Shown: in pieces, positions 7,204-16,520 of the stretch
Numbering within the stretch: the stretch's first letter is position 1
Layout: every line of letters begins with the position of its first letter
Source of the DNA: an uncultured Ruminococcus sp.
GTDB taxonomy: Bacteria > Bacillota > Clostridia > Lachnospirales > Lachnospiraceae
Direction of reading: 5' to 3'
Assembly (NCBI GenBank): GCA_900541505.1
Contig: UQKK01000013.1
Coordinates: 1 to 64,000, forward strand
DNA length: 64,000 nucleotides
Program-made: the position numbers and the translations under genes
The notes under the pieces: generated by a model
Seen by the model: only the letters and a program-made list of their open reading frames with translations
The model's database searches: none
Told to the model about the DNA's origin: nothing

Positions 7204-9015
7204 TCAGCCCTTTTTCAGACGAATCAACACAACCATCGCTTGCCCGCCGCATTCATTCACATATTCGTGTTCACCGAATCCTGCCGGTATAATACATGCC
7301 TGATATCTGTCTATCGTTGTCTGAAGCTCTGGATTTTTCTTTGAACGAATTGTCACACGCTCTCCTTCTACCAGGGTCACCATCTGCATATATTTACCTT
7401 CCGTATCATTTACGGCTTCCTTTTCAAAATAAATCCTCTCAATATGGAAGGGCATCTCCGGAATCGTTGTATACTGGTCCTTCCGGTACTTTCCATCCCC
7501 TTCCAGGGCAATGGGGCGGGCTCTGTGTGTATCTTTGACACGGTTCTCACGAATCCATTTATTATTCTGGAAGGAGTGTTTTGTGTGCATGCGCATAGGC
7601 TTCGCTGTCATCGTCTTAGTATCATCGTCCCATGTATTTCTCGCATAATCAAAAGTAAAGAAAGAATATTCTGTCCCGGCAACACTCGGTCCTGTATCCA
7701 TCTCCAGAATCATCTGATTTCCGCCATGTCCATGAGAAGTTCCCGGAGGAATCAGGAATAAATCTCCAGGGTTGGTATCCCATTTACATACATAATCCTG
7801 CCAGTTTTCAATCTTTTTCTGATTCTGGGATTCACAGCATAACTTCTCCCATTCTTCCAAATCAGCAGTCTCCTTATAGCCCATCAATGTAGCTGAACCT
7901 TTATAGGATTCTACAATATAATAAGTCTCATATCGTCCCAGTGGTTCATTAAAATGTTCTTTTACATATTTAGTGGACGGATGGTCGTGAATCGGCATAG
8001 CCGCTCTTTCAATCGGCACCTCCTCTTTAAAATAACCATCGTCCAGCCATACCTGCAGAGGCATCAAATCCGGATAAGTATTGTTGACATACTCTCCCAC
8101 TACCTGTACAGGACGCTGCATGATATTCTGTGCGGGCATATTGATATTTTCTTCCAGCCCCACATCCACCAGCACACTCAATTCGATTCCCGCCAACTCA
8201 TTCCAGGCATTACACTCCAGACCTTCGACTTCCCACAAATCTTTGTAGCGGTAAGCTCCCCACGGACCCGGCTGAAGAATTTTCACCTGTTTGATAGGCT
8301 GACTGACAACCGCATCAATAATCTGGTTATACGCTTCTGCGCCCATCATTTTCAGAGAATCACTGTGTACCGCATCGATATAATAGTCCATCTTTTTAAA
8401 CAGAACCTTTTTCTGTCTCAGCAATAAATAAAAATCGCTGTAATAGTACTGTTTCCATTCATAGGAAGCCACCGGTTCCGTCTTTCCAAACGGTACCAGC
8501 TCTCCGCCCCACATTTTCCAGAGCATCGGCTGCATAGTAAAATCCGCATACATTATCAAATCCAGACTCTCCTGCAGAGGCTCAGCCGCGGCTCCTGCCC
8601 CATATAGGAAAGTGATAATCCCCTTACTTCTGTTATCTTCAATCTGCTGTTTTACTGCATTTATCTTGTCTTCATCCATGATATCGAGCAAAGTCCCGTC
8701 ATCATTGACCCAGCCAAACGAAGGGTCATCGGTAATAAATTTTTTCTGATATAAAGCAATCTCCTCTTCACTTGAGAATAATTGTGCCGCATGGATAAAT
8801 TCAATATTTTTTCCCGCTTTTCTGCAACTGTTTTCTATCTTTTCTTTTATCTCTTTCCAGTCCACTCCATACCAGCCATCCATCGCGGCGGCACCGCCCA
8901 GAACCTCTGCAATTCTGTCTGCCACCTTTTGAGTGCCTGTCGTAATGTCTGATTTTGCCTTGTCGGAAATGGCCACTTTATTTTCAGCGTTTTTATAATA
9001 TTCATATAAAGGCAT
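7204..9015 (-). CDS. Large cupin protein with class I phosphomannose-isomerase-like C-terminus
   Basis: A 603-residue cytosolic protein. The C-terminal half resembles type I mannose-6-phosphate isomerases: GDLFLIPPGTSHGHGGNQMI keeps the metal-binding His pattern, and a second cupin-like segment ends the protein. The first ~330 residues are well conserved in look, but I do not recognise them; there is no Walker A motif. The protein could isomerise an aldose or aldose phosphate, or bind sugar as a sensor. Its place between kinase and transporter supports a metabolic role. Being about twice the length of ordinary PMI is its odd feature. Confidence 0.65.
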   Translation of the reverse strand: MPLYEYYKNAENKVAISDKAKSDITTGTQKVADRIAEVLGGAAAMDGWYGVDWKEIKEKIENSCRKAGKNIEFIHAAQLFSSEEEIALYQKKFITDDPSFGWVNDDGTLLDIMDEDKINAVKQQIEDNRSKGIITFLYGAGAAAEPLQESLDLIMYADFTMQPMLWKMWGGELVPFGKTEPVASYEWKQYYYSDFYLLLRQKKVLFKKMDYYIDAVHSDSLKMMGAEAYNQIIDAVVSQPIKQVKILQPGPWGAYRYKDLWEVEGLECNAWNELAGIELSVLVDVGLEENINMPAQNIMQRPVQVVGEYVNNTYPDLMPLQVWLDDGYFKEEVPIERAAMPIHDHPSTKYVKEHFNEPLGRYETYYIVESYKGSATLMGYKETADLEEWEKLCCESQNQKKIENWQDYVCKWDTNPGDLFLIPPGTSHGHGGNQMILEMDTGPSVAGTEYSFFTFDYARNTWDDDTKTMTAKPMRMHTKHSFQNNKWIRENRVKDTHRARPIALEGDGKYRKDQYTTIPEMPFHIERIYFEKEAVNDTEGKYMQMVTLVEGERVTIRSKKNPELQTTIDRYQACIIPAGFGEHEYVNECGGQAMVVLIRLKKG

Positions 9016-9068
9016 ATTTTATCCCCCTTCCTTACTGAATTTAATCTTTCCTCTTTAGGTTAGTTACA

Positions 9069-10448
9069 TTAAATCTCTTCTTCCTGCTTTGCATCTATAT
9101 TTTCTATAGCAGCTTCAATCTTCCAAAAAGATATTAAGATTGCAATGATAATTGCCAAAATCGCCCCAAGCCCCGAGAACATAAAGGTAATCCCTGATAT
9201 AGCCATTTTACTCTGCACAACTGCCTGTGCGTTAAACTGTGAAAGCGCAAGCCCCCATCCAACTATCGCTGAGCCCAGCCCTGTTCCAATCTTCGTTCCG
9301 ATACTGGAAGTCATGGCAACATATCCTGATATCTGAACATGGTTTTTCTTCATAATATATGTTGTAACATCTGCGACCAAAACGAAAGTAGCAACGGTAA
9401 TCGGCGCCTGCGCGAATTGCCGGATTATAGTCGAACAAATAATAAGTGCTATATTCTGTGGTGCAAGATAAACCATTAAACTGGATAGGGCAATTAATAC
9501 CATACTATATATTAATGTTCTTCTTTTTCCTATCTTTTTAAAGCAAACTGGCGTCAATGTTATTGCTATCATCAAAGCTATAGAACCTGCTACGGAACAG
9601 TTTCCATATTGTGTAGGGTCCCCTATCACGTATAAGAAGTAATAATATATTACCCCTCCGGTTGAACCACTCAGCATATAATAAAAGAGAAAAATCGCCA
9701 AGAGCAGCCAACTATAGCGGTTGCCCAATACATATTTCAATGCCTGCGTAAATGTCAACTGTTTTTCAGCTGCTTTTATCTCTTCTTCTGCCTCTGCTGT
9801 TACAATCTCTTTTTCTTTAATCAAAGATATCATAGCTACAAATATAGTACACAACACAGCATAGATGATAGAAATCATTGTCCACGCTTTCTGACTATTT
9901 TCACCTCCGCGCAGAGCGAGGAGCAGTGGGGTAGCGTAATTCATCACCATCATCCCCACCATAATAATGAAATTTCCCACTGACGACGTTTTTGTACGGT
10001 CGTCTTCATCACCAGAAATCAACGGCAGAAAAGAGGCAAACGCAAGATTTACTATGGTGTATGAAACAGCCGCCGTAAATGCATAGGTAATGAAAGCATA
10101 AATCCCTTTCGCGGAGGCAGACCACCCTGCCGGCACATTAAAACACAAAACCAGACTAATGCCAAGAACCGGTGCAATAATCAAAAACCATGGGCGAACT
10201 TTTCCCATTTTAAAATGTACTTTCTGCATGAGAGCAGCAAATACAATATCACTAACACCATCAAGCAAACGGGATACTAACATAAATGTACCTACAACTC
10301 CAGCGGCAATCCCTGCACTGTTCGTATAATAAACTGTGATGAACATCATCATAAATGTCCAGCACAAATTCATCCCGACCCCTCCTAAGCCGTAAAGAAT
10401 CTTCTCCAACGTCGTAGTTTTTTGTTTATTTAATAAATACGTACTCAT
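9069..10448 (-). CDS. GPH-family (MFS) sugar:cation symporter
   Basis: A 459-residue polytopic membrane protein with about 12 predicted helices. The signature of the glycoside-pentoside-hexuronide family is present: RLLDGVSDIVFAAL in the loop after helix 2 and KMGKVRPWFL just after it, with a cytoplasmic loop rich in Glu near residues 215-235. It should import the operon's substrate, probably a mono- or oligosaccharide, with Na+ or H+. It sits between the cupin and the cellulase-like gene. Confidence 0.88.
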   Translation of the reverse strand: MSTYLLNKQKTTTLEKILYGLGGVGMNLCWTFMMMFITVYYTNSAGIAAGVVGTFMLVSRLLDGVSDIVFAALMQKVHFKMGKVRPWFLIIAPVLGISLVLCFNVPAGWSASAKGIYAFITYAFTAAVSYTIVNLAFASFLPLISGDEDDRTKTSSVGNFIIMVGMMVMNYATPLLLALRGGENSQKAWTMISIIYAVLCTIFVAMISLIKEKEIVTAEAEEEIKAAEKQLTFTQALKYVLGNRYSWLLLAIFLFYYMLSGSTGGVIYYYFLYVIGDPTQYGNCSVAGSIALMIAITLTPVCFKKIGKRRTLIYSMVLIALSSLMVYLAPQNIALIICSTIIRQFAQAPITVATFVLVADVTTYIMKKNHVQISGYVAMTSSIGTKIGTGLGSAIVGWGLALSQFNAQAVVQSKMAISGITFMFSGLGAILAIIIAILISFWKIEAAIENIDAKQEEEI

Positions 10449-10463
10449 CCTTTACCCTCTCCT

Positions 10464-11672
10464 CTACTTTTGAATAAGCTCGTTCATCTTTTTATGCCAT
10501 TCCACTTCAGACCACATTCCCTCAAACTGCGGCTCACAGAAATTGCTGGTGCAAACACTGGTCCATCCATCTTTCAGCGCTTCATTGATAGCCATTTCTG
10601 CAACGTCTTTCACCCATTCCCATTCACCAAGAGCGCCGTTGACAAATGCGTCTTCATAAATGACCGTCGACCACGATTCTGTCGTTATCAATATTGCATC
10701 ATTTTTCTTTGCAAATGCGCTCCAGACTTTTAACTCTTTTTCAAAATACTGACGTATCCTTTCCTTATATTGGGGATAATTTTTTACAGCCTGTTCAATA
10801 TGGCGCATCAATGTACTTGCCTGAACACCATCTGTAAACTTTGTATTTCCGGGAAGCATGTTCAAATAAACATCTAAAAAACTGCTTCCCTGTGCCCAAT
10901 CCGGATTAAATGTCGCCCAAATGTGAACATCTACCAAATCACAGCAGCTGTAGTCCATCTTTTCTAATGCATCTACCGCACTCATAGAAAATGTATATAG
11001 AAGCTGCGGATATTTTTCACGCACCGGCGTAATTGCACGCTTCATAAAATCTGCGTATTTCTTTTGAGATTCTTCTGTCAACGTTTCCATAAGCAAAACT
11101 TCTCTGGGCTCTGTTCTTCCATCAGGGGTCTCAATTATTTTTTCCTTCAGTGCAGGAACCCATGAAGTAGTTGGAAATTCATTACATAAATCCACCCATG
11201 CGATGCCATCCAACAAATCGTTCTCCGCCAAAAAATCCAATGTCTCAATCCAAATTCTCGCAAAATCTTCTGCCGTCTCAACTTCCAGTTCCCTGTGGGT
11301 AGTGTCGTGACGAAGCCAGGTTGACAAGCCGACATAAATTCCCCTATCCTTACATTTATTCATAAACTCCACTAAGCCTTTTCGCGGATTATAAGTCACC
11401 GGTTCAAACCGAGTCCAGGAAAAATTAAAATCAGGAATATGCTCAAACTCATCGACAATTTTTCCATCTTTTCCTGCTGCAATCTGGTGTGGGAACACAT
11501 CAATCCTCAGGCATTGATATCCTCTTTCTACCACTTCATCCAAAACTTTGTCCCAGTCCGCAAACTCATTCTGTTTCCCGTCTCTCTGCAGCAGCCAGGA
11601 ATACTCCCACATGGCATTTGAAAAACGTTTTCCACTTTTCATCAATTCAGTCCCGGTCATAATATAACTCAT
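10464..11672 (-). CDS. Cellulase-like (GH5-type TIM barrel) glycoside hydrolase
   Basis: A 402-residue protein without a signal peptide, so probably cytosolic. It has the layout of a clan GH-A retaining hydrolase: DLCNEFP holds the candidate acid/base Glu165 and ITTESW the candidate nucleophile Glu332. I place it in the 'cellulase-like' family found in sugar operons. Being intracellular and co-transcribed with a GPH permease, it would hydrolyse an imported glycoside. The bond it cleaves is unknown. Confidence 0.72.
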   Translation of the reverse strand: MSYIMTGTELMKSGKRFSNAMWEYSWLLQRDGKQNEFADWDKVLDEVVERGYQCLRIDVFPHQIAAGKDGKIVDEFEHIPDFNFSWTRFEPVTYNPRKGLVEFMNKCKDRGIYVGLSTWLRHDTTHRELEVETAEDFARIWIETLDFLAENDLLDGIAWVDLCNEFPTTSWVPALKEKIIETPDGRTEPREVLLMETLTEESQKKYADFMKRAITPVREKYPQLLYTFSMSAVDALEKMDYSCCDLVDVHIWATFNPDWAQGSSFLDVYLNMLPGNTKFTDGVQASTLMRHIEQAVKNYPQYKERIRQYFEKELKVWSAFAKKNDAILITTESWSTVIYEDAFVNGALGEWEWVKDVAEMAINEALKDGWTSVCTSNFCEPQFEGMWSEVEWHKKMNELIQK

Positions 11673-11717
11673 ATTTTTTCTCCTTTACTTTAAGAAACTT
11701 TTAATTTTACTCTTACA

Positions 11718-13166
11718 TTATATCTCATGATAATCAAATCCCATCATATCTGACAGCATTTTCAATTCTTCTCTGTAATCCCCATCTACCAGAGCGTAGT
11801 GCTGTGTCGCTCCTATCTCCAGTATTTCCTTGAAAAGCTTCTTAACCGGCACCACAGGTTTGAGTATCGTATGAGAGTATCCTTTCAGTATATGTTCTCC
11901 TTCCAGAGAATCGACCAGCGTCACAATCACAGTATAATGACCGTCTTTTTCGGAGAAATGTGCCATCGTTTTTCTCCCTGCCGGCATACGGTACCATGCA
12001 AACGCAGCTCCCGCGTAACGGTCCGGTCTGTCCAGAAGAAAGGCGTCTGTCGTAATCCGCACATTTTCTTTAAACGCCGGATCATTATAGTCATTCGGTC
12101 CGGCATGACCTGCCGCAAATGTATTTGGTCCATTCTCAATATAAAATGCTTCAATGAAATTGACCTGTTTTCCTCCGGAGAGAATTTTTAACATGAAAGT
12201 CATCAACCCCGCTGCCATATCCGCTTCCGGCACAAGAACAGAAAGGTTCTCATTCAACGCAGGATGATAAAATCCGGGACGGCATCCAATCAACTTCAGC
12301 ATCGCTGCATCCAAGTCGTTGTAAATCATGGCATCGATGTCATATTTCTCTGCCAGCTTTACCATACCGATAGCCGCGCGAACAGATTCTTTCATCTTCA
12401 CCATATCCGTTCCCTCATCCACCTTGTATGTTGCCAGCAAATTATCCATATACTCCTGGACCTCTTTTTCACTGACCTCCTGAATCACTTCAAAATATTC
12501 TGCATAAGAAATAGATTTCAGTTCCGGTCCCAACTTTGTGAAAAGATTGTAGGGATTGGTATAAGTAATCCACATGATTTCATTATAATTTGCCAGAAGT
12601 CCGACAGTCGCCTCACTCAAGACCCCTCTGACTTTCGCCGCCTTTGCGTACTTGCGAATCTGCTCATTTAACTCCTGACGGCTGCCCATAATCATCGTCA
12701 CATTTTCGCGCCCCATACGCCGCACAGAGCCAGACGCCTCCAACGCTCCGACAATAGATGTATTACAGAGAAATTCTACGAAATCATCATCTTCCATGCT
12801 GTTGTCAAACGGCATTTCCTCTTTTACTTCATTTAAAAACAGAAGAGGCATCTTCGGCATATCACGCAGAAAATGTATCCACGAAAAATCTTCTGCCCAA
12901 GACATAAACTCAACCATCACGAAGTCCGTTTTTTCCCGGAAAAATAACTGCATTGCTTCCTCAATTTCTTCCCGTGTATACACAATTCCGGATGGAATCA
13001 CTTCTATCTCGTCCGTCAAATCTGCCATATTAGCGGCTGCTTTTGCTTTCGCCCGCTCATCGTATGTCCCCCTCTTCAAACCTTCATACCATGGTTTAAA
13101 CATTGGTGAACCTATGGTTAAATAACCAGCTTTGGGTCTTTTAAATTTTTTCTTTGCTCCAAACAT
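11718..13166 (-). CDS. L-fucose/L-arabinose isomerase family protein
   Basis: A 482-residue protein of the fucose/arabinose isomerase superfamily, which interconverts aldoses and ketoses with Mn2+. Recognisable features are the N-terminal Rossmann-like part, the central acidic DLDAAMLKLIGCRPGFYHPA and a His-rich GHAGPNDYND segment where metal ligands are expected. Members of this subgroup are often misassigned, so the sugar is uncertain. It is followed by the cellulase-like gene and preceded by a D-lyxose isomerase-type gene, so the operon holds two different isomerases. Confidence 0.8.
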   Translation of the reverse strand: MFGAKKKFKRPKAGYLTIGSPMFKPWYEGLKRGTYDERAKAKAAANMADLTDEIEVIPSGIVYTREEIEEAMQLFFREKTDFVMVEFMSWAEDFSWIHFLRDMPKMPLLFLNEVKEEMPFDNSMEDDDFVEFLCNTSIVGALEASGSVRRMGRENVTMIMGSRQELNEQIRKYAKAAKVRGVLSEATVGLLANYNEIMWITYTNPYNLFTKLGPELKSISYAEYFEVIQEVSEKEVQEYMDNLLATYKVDEGTDMVKMKESVRAAIGMVKLAEKYDIDAMIYNDLDAAMLKLIGCRPGFYHPALNENLSVLVPEADMAAGLMTFMLKILSGGKQVNFIEAFYIENGPNTFAAGHAGPNDYNDPAFKENVRITTDAFLLDRPDRYAGAAFAWYRMPAGRKTMAHFSEKDGHYTVIVTLVDSLEGEHILKGYSHTILKPVVPVKKLFKEILEIGATQHYALVDGDYREELKMLSDMMGFDYHEI

Positions 13167-13196
13167 ATGTATAACTTCCTTTCCTTTTCTGCTCTT

Positions 13197-13883
13197 TTAA
13201 GAAGCCTGCGGATACTCATTGCACAACAGTCTGTATGGCGGTTCGTCCTCCTCAATTTCCGGGAATCTCCCTGCCGGAGGATTGAATCTGTTATCCGTAT
13301 TGTCATCGTTGCATTGACTTACTTCTCCTATGAGTACATCACCTGTCCCAAGTTCCACTGAAAAATCATGGTAGAGATATTGTGTAATCGTCAGGCTCAT
13401 GCCAGGTTCCAACTTAATCTGTGTACCCGCCGGAACAGTTATCTCCTCCCCATCAACATGTACCGTTACATCACCTTCTCTGTCTATTGATTCATCCTCG
13501 CATGCGTTATATACACGTATCAGGATATTTCCACCTCCCCGGTTAATAATATCTTCCATTTTGTACCAGTGAAAATGATTCAGAGCATGCTGTCCTTCCT
13601 TCAAATATAAAAGCTTTTCCGCATAAGTCTTTTTATATTTATCATCCATCTTCAAATTACCGTTTCGAATCGTCACAAGAGAGAACCCTGTGGTATCAAA
13701 ATCCCCCAAACCGAAATCGGTAATATCCCATCCCAGCATATTATCTCTGATTTCATCAAATTCGTGCCCTTTTGACTGCCATTCCTCCGGAGTAAACAGA
13801 CAGAAACGGGGCAGAAAATACTGATATCTCTGAATCATATTTTCAAATTCCTTCAGTGCCTTATTTATCTCTGATCTCTTCAA
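13197..13883 (-). CDS. D-lyxose/D-mannose isomerase family (cupin)
   Basis: A 228-residue cupin beginning at a TTG codon. AAGGAGGTG stands about 10 bases before the TTG, and the length then matches the E. coli-type D-lyxose isomerase (about 227). An upstream in-frame ATG would add 22 residues across the operator region and is unlikely. Metal-ligand candidates are NHFHWYKMEDI (His, His, Glu) and a His in YLYHDFSVE. The family converts D-lyxose to D-xylulose and D-mannose to D-fructose. It is the first gene of the operon, under the divergent LacI regulator. Confidence 0.82.
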   Translation of the reverse strand: MKRSEINKALKEFENMIQRYQYFLPRFCLFTPEEWQSKGHEFDEIRDNMLGWDITDFGLGDFDTTGFSLVTIRNGNLKMDDKYKKTYAEKLLYLKEGQHALNHFHWYKMEDIINRGGGNILIRVYNACEDESIDREGDVTVHVDGEEITVPAGTQIKLEPGMSLTITQYLYHDFSVELGTGDVLIGEVSQCNDDNTDNRFNPPAGRFPEIEEDEPPYRLLCNEYPQAS

Positions 13884-13898
13884 GTTTTTTTCACCTCC

Positions 13899-14087
13899 TT
13901 TGCGTGTATTTTGCGTGTTTTTAACTCGCTTTTGCGTTATATATAACATAATTTATTAATGTCACATATCCTTGTGTTTGTCAATACTTTTTATAACTTT
14001 CGTCATTTCTTTCAATTTTTCATTTAATTATTTGTGGATATATAACAACAACTTTTTGTGTGTTTTTAACGCAAAGTGTGTTATAAT
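13899..14087. promoter_or_regulatory. Divergent control region with repeated TTTGCGT sites
   Basis: TTTGCGT occurs at 13899, 13910 and 13931, and inverted (ACGCAAA) at 14069. Two copies share a longer context, GTGTTTTTAAC next to the CGCAAA core. On the minus strand a candidate promoter is GTGACA, 16 bases, TATATA, with the three sites just downstream of its -10. A TATAAT at 14082-14087 serves the LacI gene, next to the fourth site. These are good candidates for operators of the adjacent LacI-type protein, giving repression of both directions. Confidence 0.55.
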
Positions 14088-14124
14088 AAAAAAGATTTCT
14101 ATTAACTAATTGGGAGGCACCATG

Positions 14125-15177
14125 ATGAAGAAAAAAATAACCATTAAAGATATTGCAGAAGAATGTGGCATTTCCATAGGAACTGTAGACAGAGTCATCC
14201 ATCAAAGAGGACGTTTTTCTAAAGAGACCGGGGAAAAAGTGCGGGCGGCAATCGAACGTTTAGAGTACACGCCCATGCACACCCCCGCTAATACTTCCTG
14301 GAAGATTGGAGTGAATTATCCTGTTGACTCTTCCCCCTTATCTTTCTGGAAAGATGCAGGCAGCGGCATACAACAGGCTGCGGCAAATATCAAAAACCGC
14401 GGTATCGAAATTGTAGAAGATTGTTCTTCTTCCTACGATCCGCAGCAGCAAATACAGTCTATACACAATCTTCTGGAACAGAAGGTCGATGCCATCATCA
14501 CTACCGCATTTGACAGTGATATGCGCACACAAACATATTATCGGGATTTAATACCAGATGAAATTCCTTTTGCCACAGTTGTCAATAAATCCTGGAATAA
14601 CCGCTGTCTTTTCCATATAGGTCCGGATGACGAAGCAATGGGCGAACTGATGGCAAAACTCATTTCTCTTTATTGCCCAAAAGCCCCGCAGATTGCCTTG
14701 GTTGCACCAAATATCGAGATTGAAGGAACTCATAACCGCATTAAAGGTTTTATCAACAAAGTGCAGAAAGAACTCCATGAGCTCAATGTACTGCAGATAG
14801 CTCCTGTCATCACAAAGACAGTTTCAGATTCTTACACGCAGATAGGGAAAGAGACAAAAAAGCTATTAGATATGTATGAAAAGCTCGATGCTTTATACGT
14901 TACTAACGGGTATGTACAGCCTGTATGCGATGCCATTCAGGAAAGTGGTCGTAATGAGGTACAGGTATTCGGTCATGAAGTTTTTGAAAATATGAAATCA
15001 TATCTGGATGATGGCAGACTCACCGCCACCATCTATCAGAACCCAAAGCAGCAATGGTACAATGCAGTCATGGCGATGGCTTCCCACTTAGCAGATGGGC
15101 AAAGCCCGCCGGAGCTAATCAGCGCCGACTGCCATATCATTACCAGAGAATCTTATCCTCTGGTCGCTTTAAACTAA
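14125..15177 (+). CDS. LacI-family regulator of the sugar operon
   Basis: About 350 residues. The N-terminal HTH is KITIKDIAEECGISIGTVDR followed by a hinge region; the rest is a periplasmic-binding-protein-like ligand domain (FGHEVFENMKSYLDDGRLTATIYQNP near the C-terminus), closer to the ribose/xylose-binding type than to classic LacI. GGAGG lies 7 bases before this ATG and 4 before the preceding one (14122). It is divergent from the seven-gene sugar operon and should sense that sugar. Confidence 0.88.
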   Translation: MKKKITIKDIAEECGISIGTVDRVIHQRGRFSKETGEKVRAAIERLEYTPMHTPANTSWKIGVNYPVDSSPLSFWKDAGSGIQQAAANIKNRGIEIVEDCSSSYDPQQQIQSIHNLLEQKVDAIITTAFDSDMRTQTYYRDLIPDEIPFATVVNKSWNNRCLFHIGPDDEAMGELMAKLISLYCPKAPQIALVAPNIEIEGTHNRIKGFINKVQKELHELNVLQIAPVITKTVSDSYTQIGKETKKLLDMYEKLDALYVTNGYVQPVCDAIQESGRNEVQVFGHEVFENMKSYLDDGRLTATIYQNPKQQWYNAVMAMASHLADGQSPPELISADCHIITRESYPLVALN

Positions 15178-15178
15178 G

Positions 15179-15322
15179 CAGAAAACCCTAGGCGACTATG
15201 CCGAGTACATCCACCGGGTACGGCGCTATGCTAAGGAAGAACCTCTTTTTCAGTTACATAAATATGGGGAATTGCGCGAATACGCACAATTCCCCAAAAC
15301 AAAACTCTCCCCGAAACTGTGA
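15179..15322 (+). pseudogene. Possible C-terminal gene fragment
   Basis: Directly after the LacI stop there is a frame without a start encoding about 47 residues (GDYAEYIHRVRRYAKEEPLF, ending at TGA 15320-15322). It looks like the tail of a real protein and faintly recalls Rpn/PD-(D/E)XK transposase-like proteins. A GGGGAATTG/CAATTCCCC hairpin lies inside it (about 15269-15298). I cannot identify the parent gene with confidence. Confidence 0.3.
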
Positions 15323-15386
15323 TGTACCCTGCCTTTTGCAGGTCCCCATCAAAGTTCACGGAACATTCCATATTTTTCCACAAGGC

Positions 15387-16409
15387 TTATCTCGCCATCT
15401 CAAGCTGCGGTCCCACCGCCTTATGTGCTTCTATCACTGTCTCAATCTCATGCAAATCGGAGGACGGCAAGTCTCCCGGAATGGTATTTTTCACCGCGCT
15501 CGTGGCATTGCCGATTTCCAATGCCCGCTGGCAGTCATCCGGCTGGGAAAGCAATCCGTAAAGGACACCGGACACATAGGCATCGCCGCTTCCAATTCTG
15601 TCCACGACCTCGATATTGCGGTACGGTTCTTCCTCATAGAAGGTGTCCGTATGTGCCGCATAGATGACAGAACCGAAAGTATGTACCTTCGGACTGTGCA
15701 CAACGCGCTGTGTGGACGCCACAATGGAGATAGGATATTCCTGCGTGAAGCTCTTCATAATGGATTTCGCATCTCCTTCTTTTAAGAAGGTCAGGCGCGC
15801 CGTGTCCTCGGAACAGAAAAAGATATCCACATAGGGCAGTATTTTCTCGATACATTCCCTTGCTTCATCTCCGCTCCACAGATTCCCCCGGAAATTCACG
15901 TCAAAGGAAATGAGCGTGCCTTTTTCTTTAAAACGCTTCATCATCTCGATTGCCGTCTCCCGGCACTGCGGGCTTAACGCCAGTGTGATGCCGCTGGTAT
16001 GGAAGCAGCGGGCGGAGGCAAAGAGCTCCTCCGGGAAATCCGAAATCTTTATTTTATTCACAGAGGTATGCATACGGTCGTACACGATTCCCGGCTTTCT
16101 CGGATAGGCGCCGTTCTCATAATAGTACACGCCAAGGCGCGCATCGCGGGAATCATCATAGACCAGGTAATCATCGCTGACACCGCAGAAACGAATCCGG
16201 TTCTTCGCGTAAGTCCCGATATCATTGGCTGGAAGCTTGGAAATGATACCGGTTCTAAGACCTAAAAGTGACACACCAGATACCACATTTAACTCCGCGC
16301 CTCCGACCTGCTTCTGCAGTGTCTCCCCGCGCACGAGACGCTCATCTGTAGGCGGTGACAGGCGCAGAAGGACTTCCCCCAGTGCTAAAAGGTCAAATGA
16401 TTTACTCAT
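15387..16409 (-). CDS. kdgK: 2-keto-3-deoxygluconate kinase, PfkB family (copy 1)
   Basis: About 340 residues with the ribokinase fold: GGAELNVVSG near residue 38 and the catalytic motif DRIGSGDAYVSG near the C-terminus. It should phosphorylate KDG to KDPG with ATP. GGAGG 9 bases before ATG 16409 decides the start. It lies 105 bp downstream of a second PfkB kinase and eda in one transcription unit. The two kinases are clearly different in sequence, so this is not a recent duplication; one may serve a related sugar acid. Confidence 0.82.
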   Translation of the reverse strand: MSKSFDLLALGEVLLRLSPPTDERLVRGETLQKQVGGAELNVVSGVSLLGLRTGIISKLPANDIGTYAKNRIRFCGVSDDYLVYDDSRDARLGVYYYENGAYPRKPGIVYDRMHTSVNKIKISDFPEELFASARCFHTSGITLALSPQCRETAIEMMKRFKEKGTLISFDVNFRGNLWSGDEARECIEKILPYVDIFFCSEDTARLTFLKEGDAKSIMKSFTQEYPISIVASTQRVVHSPKVHTFGSVIYAAHTDTFYEEEPYRNIEVVDRIGSGDAYVSGVLYGLLSQPDDCQRALEIGNATSAVKNTIPGDLPSSDLHEIETVIEAHKAVGPQLEMAR

Positions 16410-16433
16410 ACTCAAATACCTCCGTATATTAGT

Positions 16434-16462
16434 AGAGATGCTGCATGGCAGACAGCATCTCT
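16434..16462. other. Intercistronic hairpin between the two kinases
   Basis: AGAGATGCTG pairs with CAGCATCTCT. The minus-strand transcript has no T-tract after it, so it is more likely an RNA-processing or stability element than a terminator. Confidence 0.4.
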
Positions 16463-16520
16463 TTTGGCTTAATCTATATATTTTTTAATGGGTTTGCAAA
16501 AAGGTCATATTTTTCAAAAA

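Noticed and set aside
5101..13883. Sulfoquinovose (sulfo-EMP) operon
   Set aside because: Isomerase, kinase and aldolase are present, but there is no GH31 sulfoquinovosidase, no sulfolactaldehyde reductase or dehydrogenase and no sulfonate exporter.
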